In this document: positions 1-12,068 of the stretch, piece by piece
Layout: each line of letters starts with the position of its first letter
Numbering within the stretch: position 1 is the stretch's first letter
From: Polyodon spathula
Taxonomy: Eukaryota > Chordata > Actinopteri > Acipenseriformes > Polyodontidae
NCBI RefSeq assembly: GCF_017654505.1
Contig: NC_054541.1
Location: 43,273,986 to 43,337,985 of the forward strand
Direction: 5' to 3'
Length of the DNA: 64,000 nt
Notes under the pieces: model-generated
Databases searched by the model: none
What the model was told of the DNA's origin: nothing
The model's input: the letters and a program-made list of their open reading frames with translations, nothing else
Made by a program: the position numbers and the translations under genes

Positions 1-937
1 ACTGGGGATTCCACAATACTGCTTAGAGAGGCAAAAGTGCAAAAATGGGTTAAGAAATGTTTAATTGTTAATTAATATTGCAACAAGCATACAAATATTA
101 AAACATTCAAAATTCATAAAAATGCACTAAAAAAGGAACAGCGTTAAAACAAGATGTCTATATACCAGATCAAAATGCTAAATTAATACTGAATGAGACT
201 GAAGACGCTCCTGTATGAAGAGAAATGAAAACTGGTCATCTGTAATTTTAAACACTGAATTATAAATGTTACGTAAAACTATATAAAAAATAAATAAAAT
301 AAATAAAATGTAAAAAAAAACTATGTATAATTCTACCCACAGACCATGTTTATTTTCATAGATGGTAAAGCCGAATGAATGCCTTTAATGTCATATTATC
401 AACATAATTTAATGTTTTGCTCAAGATTAAAGCTTCTGTCATCCATCACATCAGTTAGGTTAAGAGAAAAACAACATTTGGTAAGATGGCTCCTACATGC
501 TTGCAAACAATGATAATCTATAGTAGATGGTGGTTGAGATTCTAAATCCTGCAATATTTGTACTGACCTACATTAGGCTGTTTCTTAACCTGAGACAGGT
601 GTGTTTTGCTAAGTAGCTGCCTAATGCAATAATTCCTCTGGGAAGCTGTTGACTGATTTAATGCTATCCACTGACCTGTAAAGCAATTTGAAGGTACTGC
701 CTCCGTTTGAGCAATGGTATGACCTGTCTGATACAGAAGTTGTAAATATTGCATGAGAACTGAGCTTTAATGGGTCTTAAAAGCACACAGGAACCACAGA
801 AAGCACAACAGGAAGATACATTCTGAACACTGGTACTTTGAGGTAATTTAAGTAGATATCATCAAGGTTCTCATACAGTATTTGGTTCTTGTTATTTTAA
901 CAAGTCTGTCAGGTTTCTGTTTGTTAGTATGCTATAG
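1..937. other. AT-rich non-coding DNA, no gene seen
   Basis: I see no gene here. The stretch is A/T-rich with short (AAAT)n and poly-A runs near positions 285-320. The only open frame (542-754, minus, 70 codons) has no recognisable motif or splice context and is what chance would give. Confidence 0.6.
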
Positions 938-1489
938 TATATAATTACTTGGCGCCATGACCAGGTGCTGCTATGTTTGGCCTTAGCATTGGAAGACAAG
1001 CGTAACTTGACCAACAAGTTGCCTCCAGTTCCATCAAAGCATTACACACAAAAGACAATATTCTTCCATCCAGGAGAGCAACCATCAAGAAAAGGTGTTA
1101 AAATCAAGCCTCACTCAGGACAACTGGAAGCTTCTGGAGACTGGAAGATGCTGGCAGATGTTGGTCAATGGCTTATTTTTCCACCTGAGATTACCACCAC
1201 TAACCTTCGACCAGACATTGTCTTGTGGTCTGGATCAGCACGCCTTGTTCATCTGATAGAGTTAACAGTGCCATGGGAAGATACTGTGGATGAGGCATAT
1301 GAGAGGAAGAAACTTCGGTATGCTCAACTAGCTGCTGAAGCGGAACAGCGAGGACGGAGAGTCCAAGTTTACCCAGTGGAGGTGGGTTGTCGAGGATTTG
1401 TGGCACACTCTACAACTTGGTTTCTCAGAGACGTCAAAGAAAGATTCTGGATGGCGATCTCAAGCACAATAGAAAGAAAGCAACGTTGA
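938..1489 (+). pseudogene. C-terminal part of a LINE protein with restriction-like endonuclease
   Basis: This open frame looks like the C-terminal end of a non-LTR retrotransposon protein whose endonuclease is restriction-like, the arrangement found in R2/R4/NeSL-type elements; such domains nick the target site for reverse transcription. Numbering from the GTG at 965, the frame has Pro83-Asp84 in LRPDIVLWS, Glu99 in ELTVPWED about 15 residues later, and Lys115-Lys116 in ERKKLRY, which matches a PD-(D/E)xK active-site layout. The frame continues upstream of 965 to about 938 (TWRHDQVL), so the ATG-like start is not real and the copy is 5' truncated. The reverse transcriptase is missing. It ends at TGA 1487-1489. 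I am fairly sure of the element type from motif pattern, less sure of the clade. Confidence 0.72.
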
Positions 1490-2207
1490 TGTACAGGTAA
1501 GTAAGCTGGGCTGAGCTGAGTGAGAGACGGAGGGGGTGATGCTGGGATGCCAGAATCACTGTTGAGCCCTCTTGAGGTGTCGTGGGCTAGTCAACAAAAC
1601 ACAGAGGGTGGAAGGTGCCCACTTGAAGACTCCAGAGATGTACCCTACTTAATTCAATCTAGACGGTTGTCATCCTGATGTGCTGGGGAGACCGCACTGG
1701 GATGATCCCCGGAGCCAGCATTGCAGCCATTGTGTGTGCTGATGTGCTGGGGAGGCAAAATGAGCTGATCCCTGGAGCCAGCATTACACTTCAGCAATCA
1801 ACACCAGACAGAAGAATATCTACATCATCAGATGAAAAACAACGCAAATGGATGGAGATGCAGATGGATCACATTAGTTTACTGCAAAGCTACGTCTTAG
1901 TTGGTGCTTATCTTGACGAGAGCCGAGTTCAAATCAGCATGAAGTTCAACATCTACTCTCATGTAATGGAAATCATGAAGATCTGGATACATCTAGTGAC
2001 TGCTGTGAATAGTGCAGCTGGCAACAAGGGAAAGCCCTTGTGACAGCATAGAGAGACAGCTGACAGGAGGAAAGAGACCCCATTGGGGCTGGCAAGGGTT
2101 AGCTACCCAGGTCGGCAGTGTCCAGCTCTGTTTTCAAAGGTATACAGGATGCTGGAGACACCCGCACAAGGCTTCTAAGAAATTAAAGAGAAAAATACCC
2201 CTAGTCT
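1490..2207 (+). mobile_element. LINE 3' untranslated region and junction with next unit
   Basis: This follows the endonuclease frame and precedes a zinc-finger frame, so it probably holds the 3' UTR of one LINE copy and the 5' leader of another. It contains an internal duplication: TGATGTGCTGGGGAG begins at about 1677 and again at about 1740, each followed by a GGAGCCAGCATT segment, giving two units of roughly 63 bp. Open frames here (1678-2043, 2012-2230) overlap in different frames and show no domain. I cannot place the exact boundary between the two units. Confidence 0.5.
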
Positions 2208-2624
2208 GTGATAGTGGGGGCGGAAGATGACTCAACATTGGATAACACGGTTAACAACTTAGGAACAGAAACAGATATGAGAATGGAGAGTACTTCACAA
2301 AAGGCTAGTTTAAGATCAGCAGTTAGCAAAAACATGGAACTCCAGGTTTGTGTCTGTGGCTGGAGCAAGGCGAAAACGGTCAGGGGTTTGAAGATTCATC
2401 AAGGGAGAATGAAATGCTTGAGGGAGAAGGGACAAGGGCCTCGTATTGATCTGTACTTCTTACAAAGTCAGTCAAGTCAGTTGAATGAAATCCAGCGACA
2501 GGAGGCAAACCACAGTTCGCAGGATATCAGCATCCCTGTCATAGACGTGAGGAGAACTTGCATGGATACAGCTAGTGATGAACCTAATGATCCTTGCGAA
2601 CCCGGGTCAGACGAACCAACGTAA
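2208..2624 (+). pseudogene. N-terminal zinc-finger part of a LINE protein
   Basis: The frame carries one zinc-finger-like motif: Cys48, Cys50, His64 and Cys70, in CVCGWSKAKTVRGLKIHQGR followed by MKC. Restriction-endonuclease LINEs carry such DNA-binding fingers at the N-terminus before the reverse transcriptase. After the finger the frame turns acidic and Ser/Gln-rich and stops at 2624, with no reverse transcriptase in the next few hundred bases. It is therefore the 5' end of an element lying downstream of the 3' end of another, in the same orientation. The first codon at 2208 is GTG and the true start is uncertain. Confidence 0.6.
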
Positions 2625-3248
2625 GAGACGTATTATCCATGCGTCCATGCCTTTACCAAAAATGTACCTGTAAACTATTGAAAACCAAACTAGACATTAT
2701 TGAATGAGGTGTTTGTTTATTGCAATCATATTTTTAGTAATATATAGCAACATACAGCACGGTACAGCATATGAGCAAAACATGTGGAAACACACATTAT
2801 TATGGATTCAGAACTTCCTGAACCAAATCTATGTGGCAAATGTTTTCCAAATCTTTCTGTTTGGTTTTTGGTTGTTAAGCACTATACGTACTATACTACC
2901 AGTACCTGGTAACAGAGAACAGAATAGGTCATCATACAGTATGAATCTGACTCCCAATGTGAGGCCTCATCTCGCGGAAACAACAGAACAATTAATGATT
3001 TTCAATCACTCTGAAGCATGAATAATAAACAAGCTCAAACTAAAATAGAGAACTATACAGTCATAACAGGGTAATACACAGGTGACACATACAGTTCTGT
3101 GAAAAATATACAGTAGATGATATAAAGAATCTTAAGTCTGCGGCCTTGTGTCAATTCTTCCATATTCAAGATTTATTTTTACATTAACAATTGTATTTTA
3201 ATCTAATAGCACGCATGGTAATTACTTTAATACACAACTGCATGTGTT
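2625..3248. other. Non-coding stretch with one unexplained hydrophobic ORF
   Basis: A 105-codon plus-strand frame at 2704-3021 begins with a hydrophobic N-terminus (CLFIAIIFLVIYS) and has a second hydrophobic run (VFQIFLFGFWLL). The DNA is T-rich, which alone produces such residues, and there is no promoter or splice context, so I do not call it a gene. The rest is AT-rich without structure. Confidence 0.4.
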
Positions 3249-3387
3249 CCATCCATCCATCCATCCATTATCATTAACCGCTTAATCCTTTACAGGGTCG
3301 CGGTGAGCCGGAGCCTAACCCTGCAGACACAGGGCGCAAGGCAGGACTACACCCTGGACGGGACACCAGTCCACCGCACACAAATGC
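3249..3387 (-). mobile_element. RTE-type LINE 3' tail
   Basis: A run of (TCCA)n at 3249-3269 leads into ACCGCTTAATCCTTTACAGG, then GGTCGCGGTGAGCCGGAGCC and GACACCAGTCCACC. This is the reverse complement of a 3' end very common in fish genomes, ending in a short tetranucleotide tail and usually assigned to RTE/Rex3-like LINEs or elements sharing their tail. Only about 140 bp is present, so it is a severely 5' truncated insertion. Family name is from memory. Confidence 0.6.
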
Positions 3388-4592
3388 ATGTGTAATTAAT
3401 ATAATTATCATGAGCTTACATGGCACAGAATTAACTACACAATCATAATTAAAAGCAATTAGGCATACTTGATAAAGAATTGAAGTCTCACTCATTAGAA
3501 GTCACTTTTTGGCTTTAATTTCAGGAGTCTCACTCCAAAAAAAAAAGAAAAAAAAGAAAAAAACACTGCATCTTAATGCATTCCTATGCTTGGGTTTCTG
3601 AGAAGTTACATATCATAAGGATGGCTAAATAGGTGGTATGGGATTTTGAAAAGATCAGCAGTCAAAACTGATGATATGCAAGAGTTTGGAGAAACCTACC
3701 AACAAATGTAAATATTGACCACAATTTTCAATTTCAATTTTCTATTTCAAAGAAAATTTCTGTTATTTCTGTTGTTTTTAAGGGGGTGAGGTATCAAACT
3801 GGTTGATGGATGAGGATGTACCCTGTTGTGAAAACAGCTATGGTTACCTAAAGAAACAAACAACATTGCCCAAATCCCCAAAGACTCGACAAGCCCACTT
3901 GATAAAATGCACTTAAATGAATACCATTGTTATGGAGATGGCAGGTAGCATCTTCCACGGGCTTCTCTTACAATGTGAACCTTGTTTGCATATTGTAGCC
4001 TCTCTGGCTAGAGCTCGTGGGGGAAAGACTTGTCAAACATTTTGTTTTTGCCTGAAAAACAGCTTTTGAAGAGCAGCCTTTGTAGTGTGAGTCAAAGGAA
4101 ATGTCTGTTTTTCCTTTCTCTGTTCATTTGCTGTTTAAAAGAATAGTAGACCTTAAAATTGGCATTGACAAGAGGTGTCGTGTGAAGTTTCACACAGATT
4201 GCTCTCTACAGGTCAGGTTGTGCAGAATTGAAAGAACTCACACATTATTGACTGAGGCAAAGGGCAGAATTATCACAGTGGGATACATCATCTACATTTC
4301 CCAGTGTGGTATACTGGTGATGCTAGTACAAATGCACAGTGTAAACAAGCAGATAACAGTATGTTACATCTCAAAAACACATACATGAAAACACTTGTTA
4401 TTCAAGAAGACCTGCATTTTAACTTCAAACCATCTTCCGGTTGTCTGTAATTTTTAATTTTAATGGTGCACAGGTGTCATTGAGCCAGCTTCCATAATGT
4501 TTTCCTGTTTGCGGTTTACTGCTACTTCACTGTCATCTGATATTCAACTTATAAGCAAAATAACTTCAAATTGTATGTAAAAATTCAGCAGT
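3388..4592. other. Non-coding DNA, nothing recognised
   Basis: I see no gene or clear mobile element. There is a short A-rich run at about 3537-3564. A 95-codon frame at 4101-4388 (plus) has no recognised motif. Confidence 0.5.
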
Positions 4593-4905
4593 GGGGATCC
4601 CGAGTCGTGTATCTGGTAAAGGCACTCTGAGTGGAGTGCAGGATGGTAGTGCACAACTGGGGGGGGGGGGGCTTAGGTCGGCCAGGGTGTCCTCAGTTCA
4701 CCGCGCACCAGCGACCCCTGTAGTCAGGCTGTGCAGCTGCGGGCTTGCTTGTAAACTGCCCAGAGCTGCATTGTCCTGTGACGCCTTAGCTCTGAGGTTG
4801 CTGCACGGTGAGTCTGCAGTGTGAAAAAAAGCGTTCAGCTGACGGCACACGTTTCGGAAGACAGTGTGTGTTCGTCTTTGCCGTTCTTAAGTTACTAAAT
4901 TATAT
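4593..4905 (+). mobile_element. SINE-like dispersed repeat, copy 1
   Basis: A GC- and CpG-richer block in AT-rich surroundings. It opens with a head resembling a tRNA-derived SINE (TCTGGTAAAGGCACTCTGAG), then a body containing GGTCGGCCAGGGTGTCCTC, CAGCGACCCCTGTAGTC and GACGGCACACGTTTCGG. The same body occurs on the opposite strand at 15757-16078, so it is a dispersed repeat. The region that would hold box B is replaced by a 13-base G run at 4659-4671, suggesting an internal deletion. I remember this family from sturgeon-type genomes. The 77-codon frame inside it (4591-4824) is not a gene. Confidence 0.75.
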
Positions 4906-6780
4906 ATATATATTCTGCAGTGGAAAAATTCAAGACAGTTAAAGAATACACTACATTCTGACCCTTTGCCACAGATTGCTGTATGCAGCCCTTGGTGGCG
5001 GGTATGGCAACAATTCTGAATTTTCAGCTGCACTTCATTTTAGCTGCCACCAGGTGGCAGATGAAAATGAAATACTGTATTTGGTATGTACGCTTATGTT
5101 TTAATTCGATAACATCAGTGTTTAATGTGCCTTATTTAAGTTGCCCCGAGTCAAGGTTTTACCAGGAAACATTAGCTAATGAACACAGTAAAGAAAATAA
5201 TCAAAACATCCCTGAGCAGAAAGTGGGGAGAAAAAACTGTTGTTGTCACTCTAATTCATTCTGAACAAGCGGTTATTTTAATGTGTGACTAGATAGATAC
5301 ACAAAGGACTAATTAAAAGCAGTTCTGTCTTTTTACCTATAGAGACCCCTCTCATTGTTGGAAAATAAAGTAAATATGGCTAGAAGTTTACTAGTGCTGA
5401 AATAATGTGACCTGCTCTCTTATTAGTGCATCGTACTGTATTAATATTAATTGGAGCATGGATTGTAACTAGGATGAAACTGGCTACTAAGTGTAATTGG
5501 AAAACCCAGCTTCTTTAGTAATAACTCTTTATATTATTATCATAAAAATCACAAAAAAAACCTCTTACAGAGTAAGGATTACTGCCCACATTGTCAAACA
5601 GGTAACACAGTAATAACGATCCATGATGTGATATGGAACAGAAAAGCCAGTTGTTATGATGTTAATGAAAAGAAAGGTGCATTATTAAAACAGTAGCAAC
5701 ATGTGGGGATGTGTAACGCTATGCTTTTCGGAACCCCGCTAGTCACTCTTTAAGCTCAGCCAAAAATATGCTTTTTGAATGTATTTTTATGAAACCTCTT
5801 CTCATGGAACACCAGGGCACCTACATCAAGCTTTAGTTTTATTCATTTTTAATCTTTGCTGTGGGATGGAAAAAAAACAAAAAAAACCCAGAAAACTCTT
5901 AAACTTGGTTCCCTAAAAGCGACTTCCCCACTTAAGCAATCTAATAAAACTAAAACTACTGCTAAAAAAAACTGCAAAAGACTGCTAAATTCCTTTTTTT
6001 ATTTTGTATTTTTTTTAGCTCTTGTGAGCTCCTGTACAGGCTTTCAGGGTTAACACACGTTTATATTTTTCTCATCAAAGATAACAAGCTGAACAAAACA
6101 GCATTTGTTGGAGATAGCATCAGATACTGGGTACACCGAGGCATGAATGAGAAATGAAAATCATATATAGAAATGAAAGTTCACAAAATAATCTTTCTGC
6201 TGTGATCCCAAGACTTTTAAGTACTATTTTTAAGACAACATCTTAATGGAACTTCAGAGTTATGTCTGGCCCTGTATATCTACTCTAGTTGTTTCTATTT
6301 TATCTAAACTTGGATCCCAGGGGCTCCTCCTTCTGGATCATGTCTTCTGTATGTATTTGCCCTTTTTTTCTACAAAATAGCTGCTGGCTGGTCAGACAGC
6401 AGCTAAAAAGAGTATTTAATCCCAGACCCATTTGGAATTCAAAACTGTTTTTATGAGTTCAGTGACATTGTACTGATGTTAGAATTTGTTTTGTGTTTTT
6501 GTTTGATTATTATTTTGTTTGTTGCCGACAGGCAAGAGCTTCGGTGCAGAGATTAAAGGAGTTAAACAAAATCTAAACCCCCTTTTCATTAAGCTACGAT
6601 TGCAAAAGATATCTGTTTTTCTTTCAGTTTCATAGAATTGTTAGAATAACCATACATTTTATATTATCTTCTTATTAAGCAACATTCCTAATGCTCTATA
6701 TTTACAGACCATATTAAAACAAAACAATATACTGTAGATGTTTGCAAACATACTATGTGGGCCCCGTTGCACTGGTCAGA
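4906..6780. other. Non-coding DNA, no gene seen
   Basis: AT-rich DNA with a short (TA)n at 4902-4912 and several short A or T runs. Open frames at 4983-5264 and 5856-6053 lack motifs and splice context. I see no mobile-element ends. Confidence 0.5.
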
Positions 6781-6834
6781 ATCTTACAATCTGCCATTTT
6801 TTTTTCAATTTAGGCTGTATTTACTCCACTCCTA

Positions 6835-7035
6835 TACACTTATTTTGCCTCCCTAACCTGCAAGAGCACCTGAGCCAATGTAACATTCCCTGTGGAATCT
6901 CCTGCAAATACTGGCAACTTTGCACAGCCAGGACACAAAGCTGCACTCCCCTGACTATATGATTCAACCGTACCACTATGCCGACAGTTCCTTTACCAGG
7001 TGAACCACTGGAGGACTCCAAAATAATGCATTTCA
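6835..7035 (-). mobile_element. Second SINE-like family, copy 1
   Basis: Read on the minus strand this has a possible pol III region with AGTGGTACGG and GGTTGAATC, then GCAGCTTTGTGTCCTGGCTG and GTTACATTGGCTCAGGTG, ending near GGTTAGGGAGGCAAAAT. A diverged copy of the body lies on the plus strand at 33788-34080 (AGCTTTGCATCCTAGCTG, TTGCATTGGCTCTGGCC, AGGTTAGTGAGAC). Two copies in opposite orientation support a dispersed SINE-like repeat; the tRNA origin is tentative. Confidence 0.55.
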
Positions 7036-7088
7036 ATGAATGCATACATTGTGTTCTGGCTGCATGTCTTTAGAACTAAATAACCTTG

Positions 7089-7851
7089 TGTGTCAAAGTG
7101 GTGTGCAATGCTCAGGTGTAGTGGTGATGTGATGATGAAACAGAAGAAAGACAACAAAGTTCACGATCCAAACAGGTTTTATTTTTATAATCCTAGTCTG
7201 ACAACCTCAAATAATAATCCCAGGCAATGCACAGCAATGTGTATTGCACTGTTCCAAAACAATGGGTTGTAGTCACAAAATAATAAGACACAGTTTGGAA
7301 ATAATAAACACAGTAGAACACATACAAAGACACACACGTTCACAAGTCCAAAGTGAGTGCTATAGTACTTGTGGTGAAATACAATTTAACTATGTACAAT
7401 GGTGCAGTGTTGTCTGGGTTTAGTGCTGGCCTTTAGCAACAGCTCCAGATCGTGTTAGCCATCTAATAATAACAAACAAGTAGATTTTTAGACACAACAA
7501 AAAAAGAAAAAAAAAACACTCACAGTAATTCACAGTACTCCTTCCTGTTCAGCTTAACCATACAAAGGGATAGATCACATTGCTACGTTCCCTTTTGTAG
7601 CATCAGTCACTACCCCTTTGTTAGCGAAACAATCGTTTCTCCTCCAATCTGCGGTTGCCACAACGTTTCCCTTCTGAGTCGATGACTTGGTGTACCGTAA
7701 CTCCGCCTTCTTTCTAGATGGCTGACTTCCACCTAACCCTGGGAATGAATTATCAGGCCATCCAGTCCAGGGTAGTCTGTTCCCTTTACACAGCACCCTC
7801 ACTGGTCCGGGAGGTAGATTTATAAGCGAGATTCATTCTTTCTCTGTCACA
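7089..7851 (-). mobile_element. Solo LTR, 763 bp, with 5-bp target duplication
   Basis: The segment starts TGTGTCA and ends TGTCACA, so it has TG...CA ends with short inverted termini. It is flanked by CCTTG at 7084-7088 and CCTTG at 7852-7856, a 5-bp direct repeat as made by LTR retrotransposon integration. Read on the minus strand it has a TATA-like CTTATAAATC about 25 bases from its 5' end and an AATAAA polyadenylation signal near its 3' end (about 7170), in the U3-R-U5 order expected of an LTR. No internal coding region is attached, so this is a solo LTR left by recombination. The family is not identified. Confidence 0.75.
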
Positions 7852-8912
7852 CCTTGTTATAAAAATTAACTAGAATTTGTCAACAGATTGAGTTTGCCAA
7901 AATATGTAGTGGAACATGAGGGAAAATGCAGGTATTAGTGCTGAATGAGGCAAGAATAGAGAGACCTGTGAAGGTCAGCAAACACTTGCTAGATGGTTTG
8001 GAGGTGCAGAACAATTCCCACACCAATGCTACAGTTACTGTAAAGTTGATGGAATATGTCAGGGCAGGTGATTTGTCAATGTCCACTGTCCAATGTACGG
8101 TGCCTTGTAATATAGCTGTTTCCATGGCAGTATGGCTTTAAAAAAAAAGTGTTAGGTTACAGCATAAAAACTTTTTAAAAGCTTGATGAAATCAATGAGA
8201 ACAGCATTTTTATGGCTTACTACAGGGATATCTTTCTTTCTATTAATTAATCTTATCTGACATACAACATCAAACTAAACAGTGCTTCATGTTATATGAA
8301 AGGGCACGTGGACCACATTCAGAAGACGTTTGGAATAATACAAGGTTGTACAGTAATTATTTCTTAGTGGATAGAATAATGGCATAAAGTAGCTGAAGAT
8401 GGCGTAATATTTAGATAGGACACATTATAATTGCTGTTTTTATTTTATCTGTGCTGTTTTGGTTTGTGGGGTGTTTTAATTACATCACCATGTTTGGATT
8501 TGGTCACATTTTGAAGACCTGATGTTGTTCATTTGTGTGATCATTAAGCTGCAGGAATGAAGTGCTGGAATAGATGCTGTCAAGGTCATTTATCGCATGA
8601 CAAGTGATAGAGTAGGAATACTTCGTCACACTTCTACCAAGGAGTGCAACTTCATTTCAGCTTCCATTTCCTCTGCTTCATCCATTTTTCATATTCTCCC
8701 CTTAACTCTGTTATTGGTTGCTTGATAGCTGAATTGGATATAATCAATGTAAAATATTTTTCTTTTACAGGTACACCCAATAAAGACTGTGATTGGGGTG
8801 AAAACGTTTTATTTAATAAATGCTTGATTCAGCAATTACATTTTAAGGTGTAGTGTCCCAGACTGTTTTAAAAAAAAAAAAAAAATTCAGAAGGTATAAT
8901 CATTTTGAAAAT

Positions 8913-8915
<3 letters not shown>
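7852..8915. other. Non-coding DNA, nothing recognised
   Basis: Overlapping frames on both strands at 7880-8141 show no motif. A polypyrimidine-AG at 8758-8769 resembles a splice acceptor, but the following frame carries no recognisable coding signal. There is a poly-A run at 8870-8885. Confidence 0.45.

Positions 8916-8971
<56 letters not shown>
8916..8971. repeat. (CT)n microsatellite
   Basis: An uninterrupted CT dinucleotide array of about 56 bp. Confidence 0.95.
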
Positions 8972-8976
<5 letters not shown>

Positions 8977-9176
8977 CCCAATAAATAAGGCCCTATGTAA
9001 ATCGCAATTTCACAGGCTTCATGGAAATCGTCACATTAGCCTACAGGCTAATTTCACAATTTACCTACAGGTTGTTAATGACAACACCATTTCATAAAAT
9101 AGTTTAAAGTGCTTCTAATAACTTTGACATTGATTTTGATGATGTCAGTGCATTTATCTCTTATATAAACGACAAA

Positions 9177-10207
<1,031 letters not shown>

Positions 10208-11169
10208 ATATCTACAACTTTCTGCTTTCTAAAGGCCAGTGATGAATTGTTATGCATGAGAATACAGTATGTGAATACTAATATGTGGCAAAAAAAACAA
10301 TTAAAAAAAAAAAAAAACATTCCAAATCATTGCAGATATCAGCCTAAGTGCAGCCTGCAAACCAGTTACCTGATTCACATCTCTGAGTAGTGTTACTGTG
10401 GTGGTCAGTAGATTATAAGATGATATAATATTTGTTTTTTGTACTTGTGACAGCTGTTTGATGCCGTCTTTATACATATTAGAATATACTTACAAAAACC
10501 TCCTCTCATCTGCAACACTCATTTTTTTTGACAAATAAGAAAATGATGCATGTAACTTCATCATCAGGTTATGCACCTTAAACTTTCAGGTACACATTAT
10601 TACCATACTGCTGCGCCACTGTGCTCATCTATGCTTACACCTAGAGCGGACATTGTGTTCAAGGTGATACAGCATGTTCTAGTGCTTCATCTTTCTTTCT
10701 TTTTTTTTCTTTTTTTTATACTTCGACTTGATACATGGCAAATCTACAGGCAATGATTTATAATAAGACAGATCATAGTGATGCTATTGCAAAAGAGGAA
10801 ATTGAGCAAACAGGCAGAGTTATCTGTCACCACATGACAAAGTTCAAGTTCAAGAAGCTGCTTGTCAAGTACAATCGACTGAACAAGTGATAAATTAGAC
10901 ATTAATGGTAGCAAAAGTAAGCTATAAACTATTGCCTTTGCTATGTAATGTGAAGGTCTTTCTATAGAGAGAAATGTAATAGGAAAACAAATGGCAGGCT
11001 ATAACTCTTTTTTTTTGTTTTGCTTTGTTTTAAATATGTACATTATATGCTGAGTAGAACATATGTGCTGTTACAAGTATGAATTGCTCAAGTTTAAACT
11101 AATCGTCAAAAGGCTTCACTAAGCTTTATAAACAGGGCTGGAAATGTTCAGGTTCTATGTTTGATTACC
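10208..11169. other. Non-coding DNA, nothing recognised
   Basis: AT-rich, with short homopolymer runs at 10300-10318 and 10680-10720. No gene or repeat family recognised. Confidence 0.5.
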
Positions 11170-11465
11170 TCCCTTTAAACTTTGAGCCAGTTCTGTTACC
11201 TAATTAAACTCACAAAAGGATGTTTTTAATTACAACACAATGTCACTTGTTTTTACCATCATATCTTGACTCGGCCTGATTCTGATTTGCTTAATTTTTA
11301 TTTGAAACAGACGTGACAAATTACGTTAATTGCTCATCACTGATCCTAATTGTGTTTCATTCTTGCAAAAAAATTGCCTTAGTACCCAATCGTTAATTAG
11401 TAGTTTTCTCTTTATTAGAATGCAGAGACAGCTTAACAATTACTAATTAGCATTTAATGGCAGGT
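11170..11465. promoter_or_regulatory. Candidate conserved non-coding element rich in TAATTA
   Basis: The block holds at least five homeodomain-type cores within 300 bp: CTAATTAAAC, TTTTAATTACAA, CGTTAATTGC, CGTTAATTAG and ACTAATTAGC followed by ATTTAATGG. It is free of simple repeats and mobile-element ends. Clusters like this are common in vertebrate enhancers near developmental genes. This is a compositional argument only; conservation in other species has not been tested. Confidence 0.3.
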
Positions 11466-11530
11466 AGAGATTTGGAAAATAAAAACTGCAAAGTTTAAGA
11501 ATTATTAGCAGTGAAAATAATAAGAGCCCC

Positions 11531-11638
11531 TCAAGGTCAGTCCTCGACTTCAAGGCCAGTTCAAGAATACTTTGTTGACGGCCTTGACCTTGGTTTGACC
11601 TTGGCCTTGGATGTCCTTGGTCCGAGGATATCAAGGAC
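11531..11638. repeat. Degenerate cluster of AAGGTCA/TGACCTT half-sites
   Basis: Within about 110 bp there are repeated AAGG(T/C)CA or complement motifs: TCAAGGTCAG, CAAGGCCAG, CCTTGACCTTGG, TTTGACCTTGGCCTTGG, CCTTGGTCC and TCAAGGAC. They look like a degenerated short tandem repeat, and the same words match the extended half-site bound by orphan nuclear receptors. Whether they bind anything cannot be judged from sequence. Confidence 0.4.
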
Positions 11639-12068
11639 AAGTATGATCGAACGCGATGGACGATTATACATTAATTTATAATGTTCCATTGGCAACTGTG
11701 CTGAATACAAACAATGTTCAGTATTATCTGTGTAAATAAATAACTGTGAACGAAGCACAGCCATGACACATTAACTCATCTCCTACAGTTAAGCTATAGA
11801 TATTATGCTTCGCTAAATAAGCTTCGTGTCATAAGTGACCAAATTGAGCACTGCACTTTTTCACTTTTCATTGCTTGATTGATTTGCTACTATATTATTC
11901 TACTATAATATAGGAGAATCTCCAAAACCTGTCAAGAGTGTGGAAAATGGGAGTGTTAACTTTTGTACACAGTTAACAGTGTTTGGTTTATTGTCACCTG
12001 GTCACCTCTCCACCAGTTTGGTGCGTTAACGCATGTGACACTACGTGCTTTGTTTAATTGGTTTAAGC
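11639..12068. other. Non-coding DNA, nothing recognised
   Basis: No gene or repeat family recognised between the half-site cluster and the MITE. Confidence 0.5.

Noticed and set aside
2704..3021. 105-codon frame with two hydrophobic segments as a small membrane protein
   Set aside because: T-rich DNA encodes such residues by default; no start context, splice sites or similarity were recognised.
8758..8850. Plus-strand exon after TTTTTCTTTTACAG
   Set aside because: The following frame is short and AT-driven, and no donor is visible.
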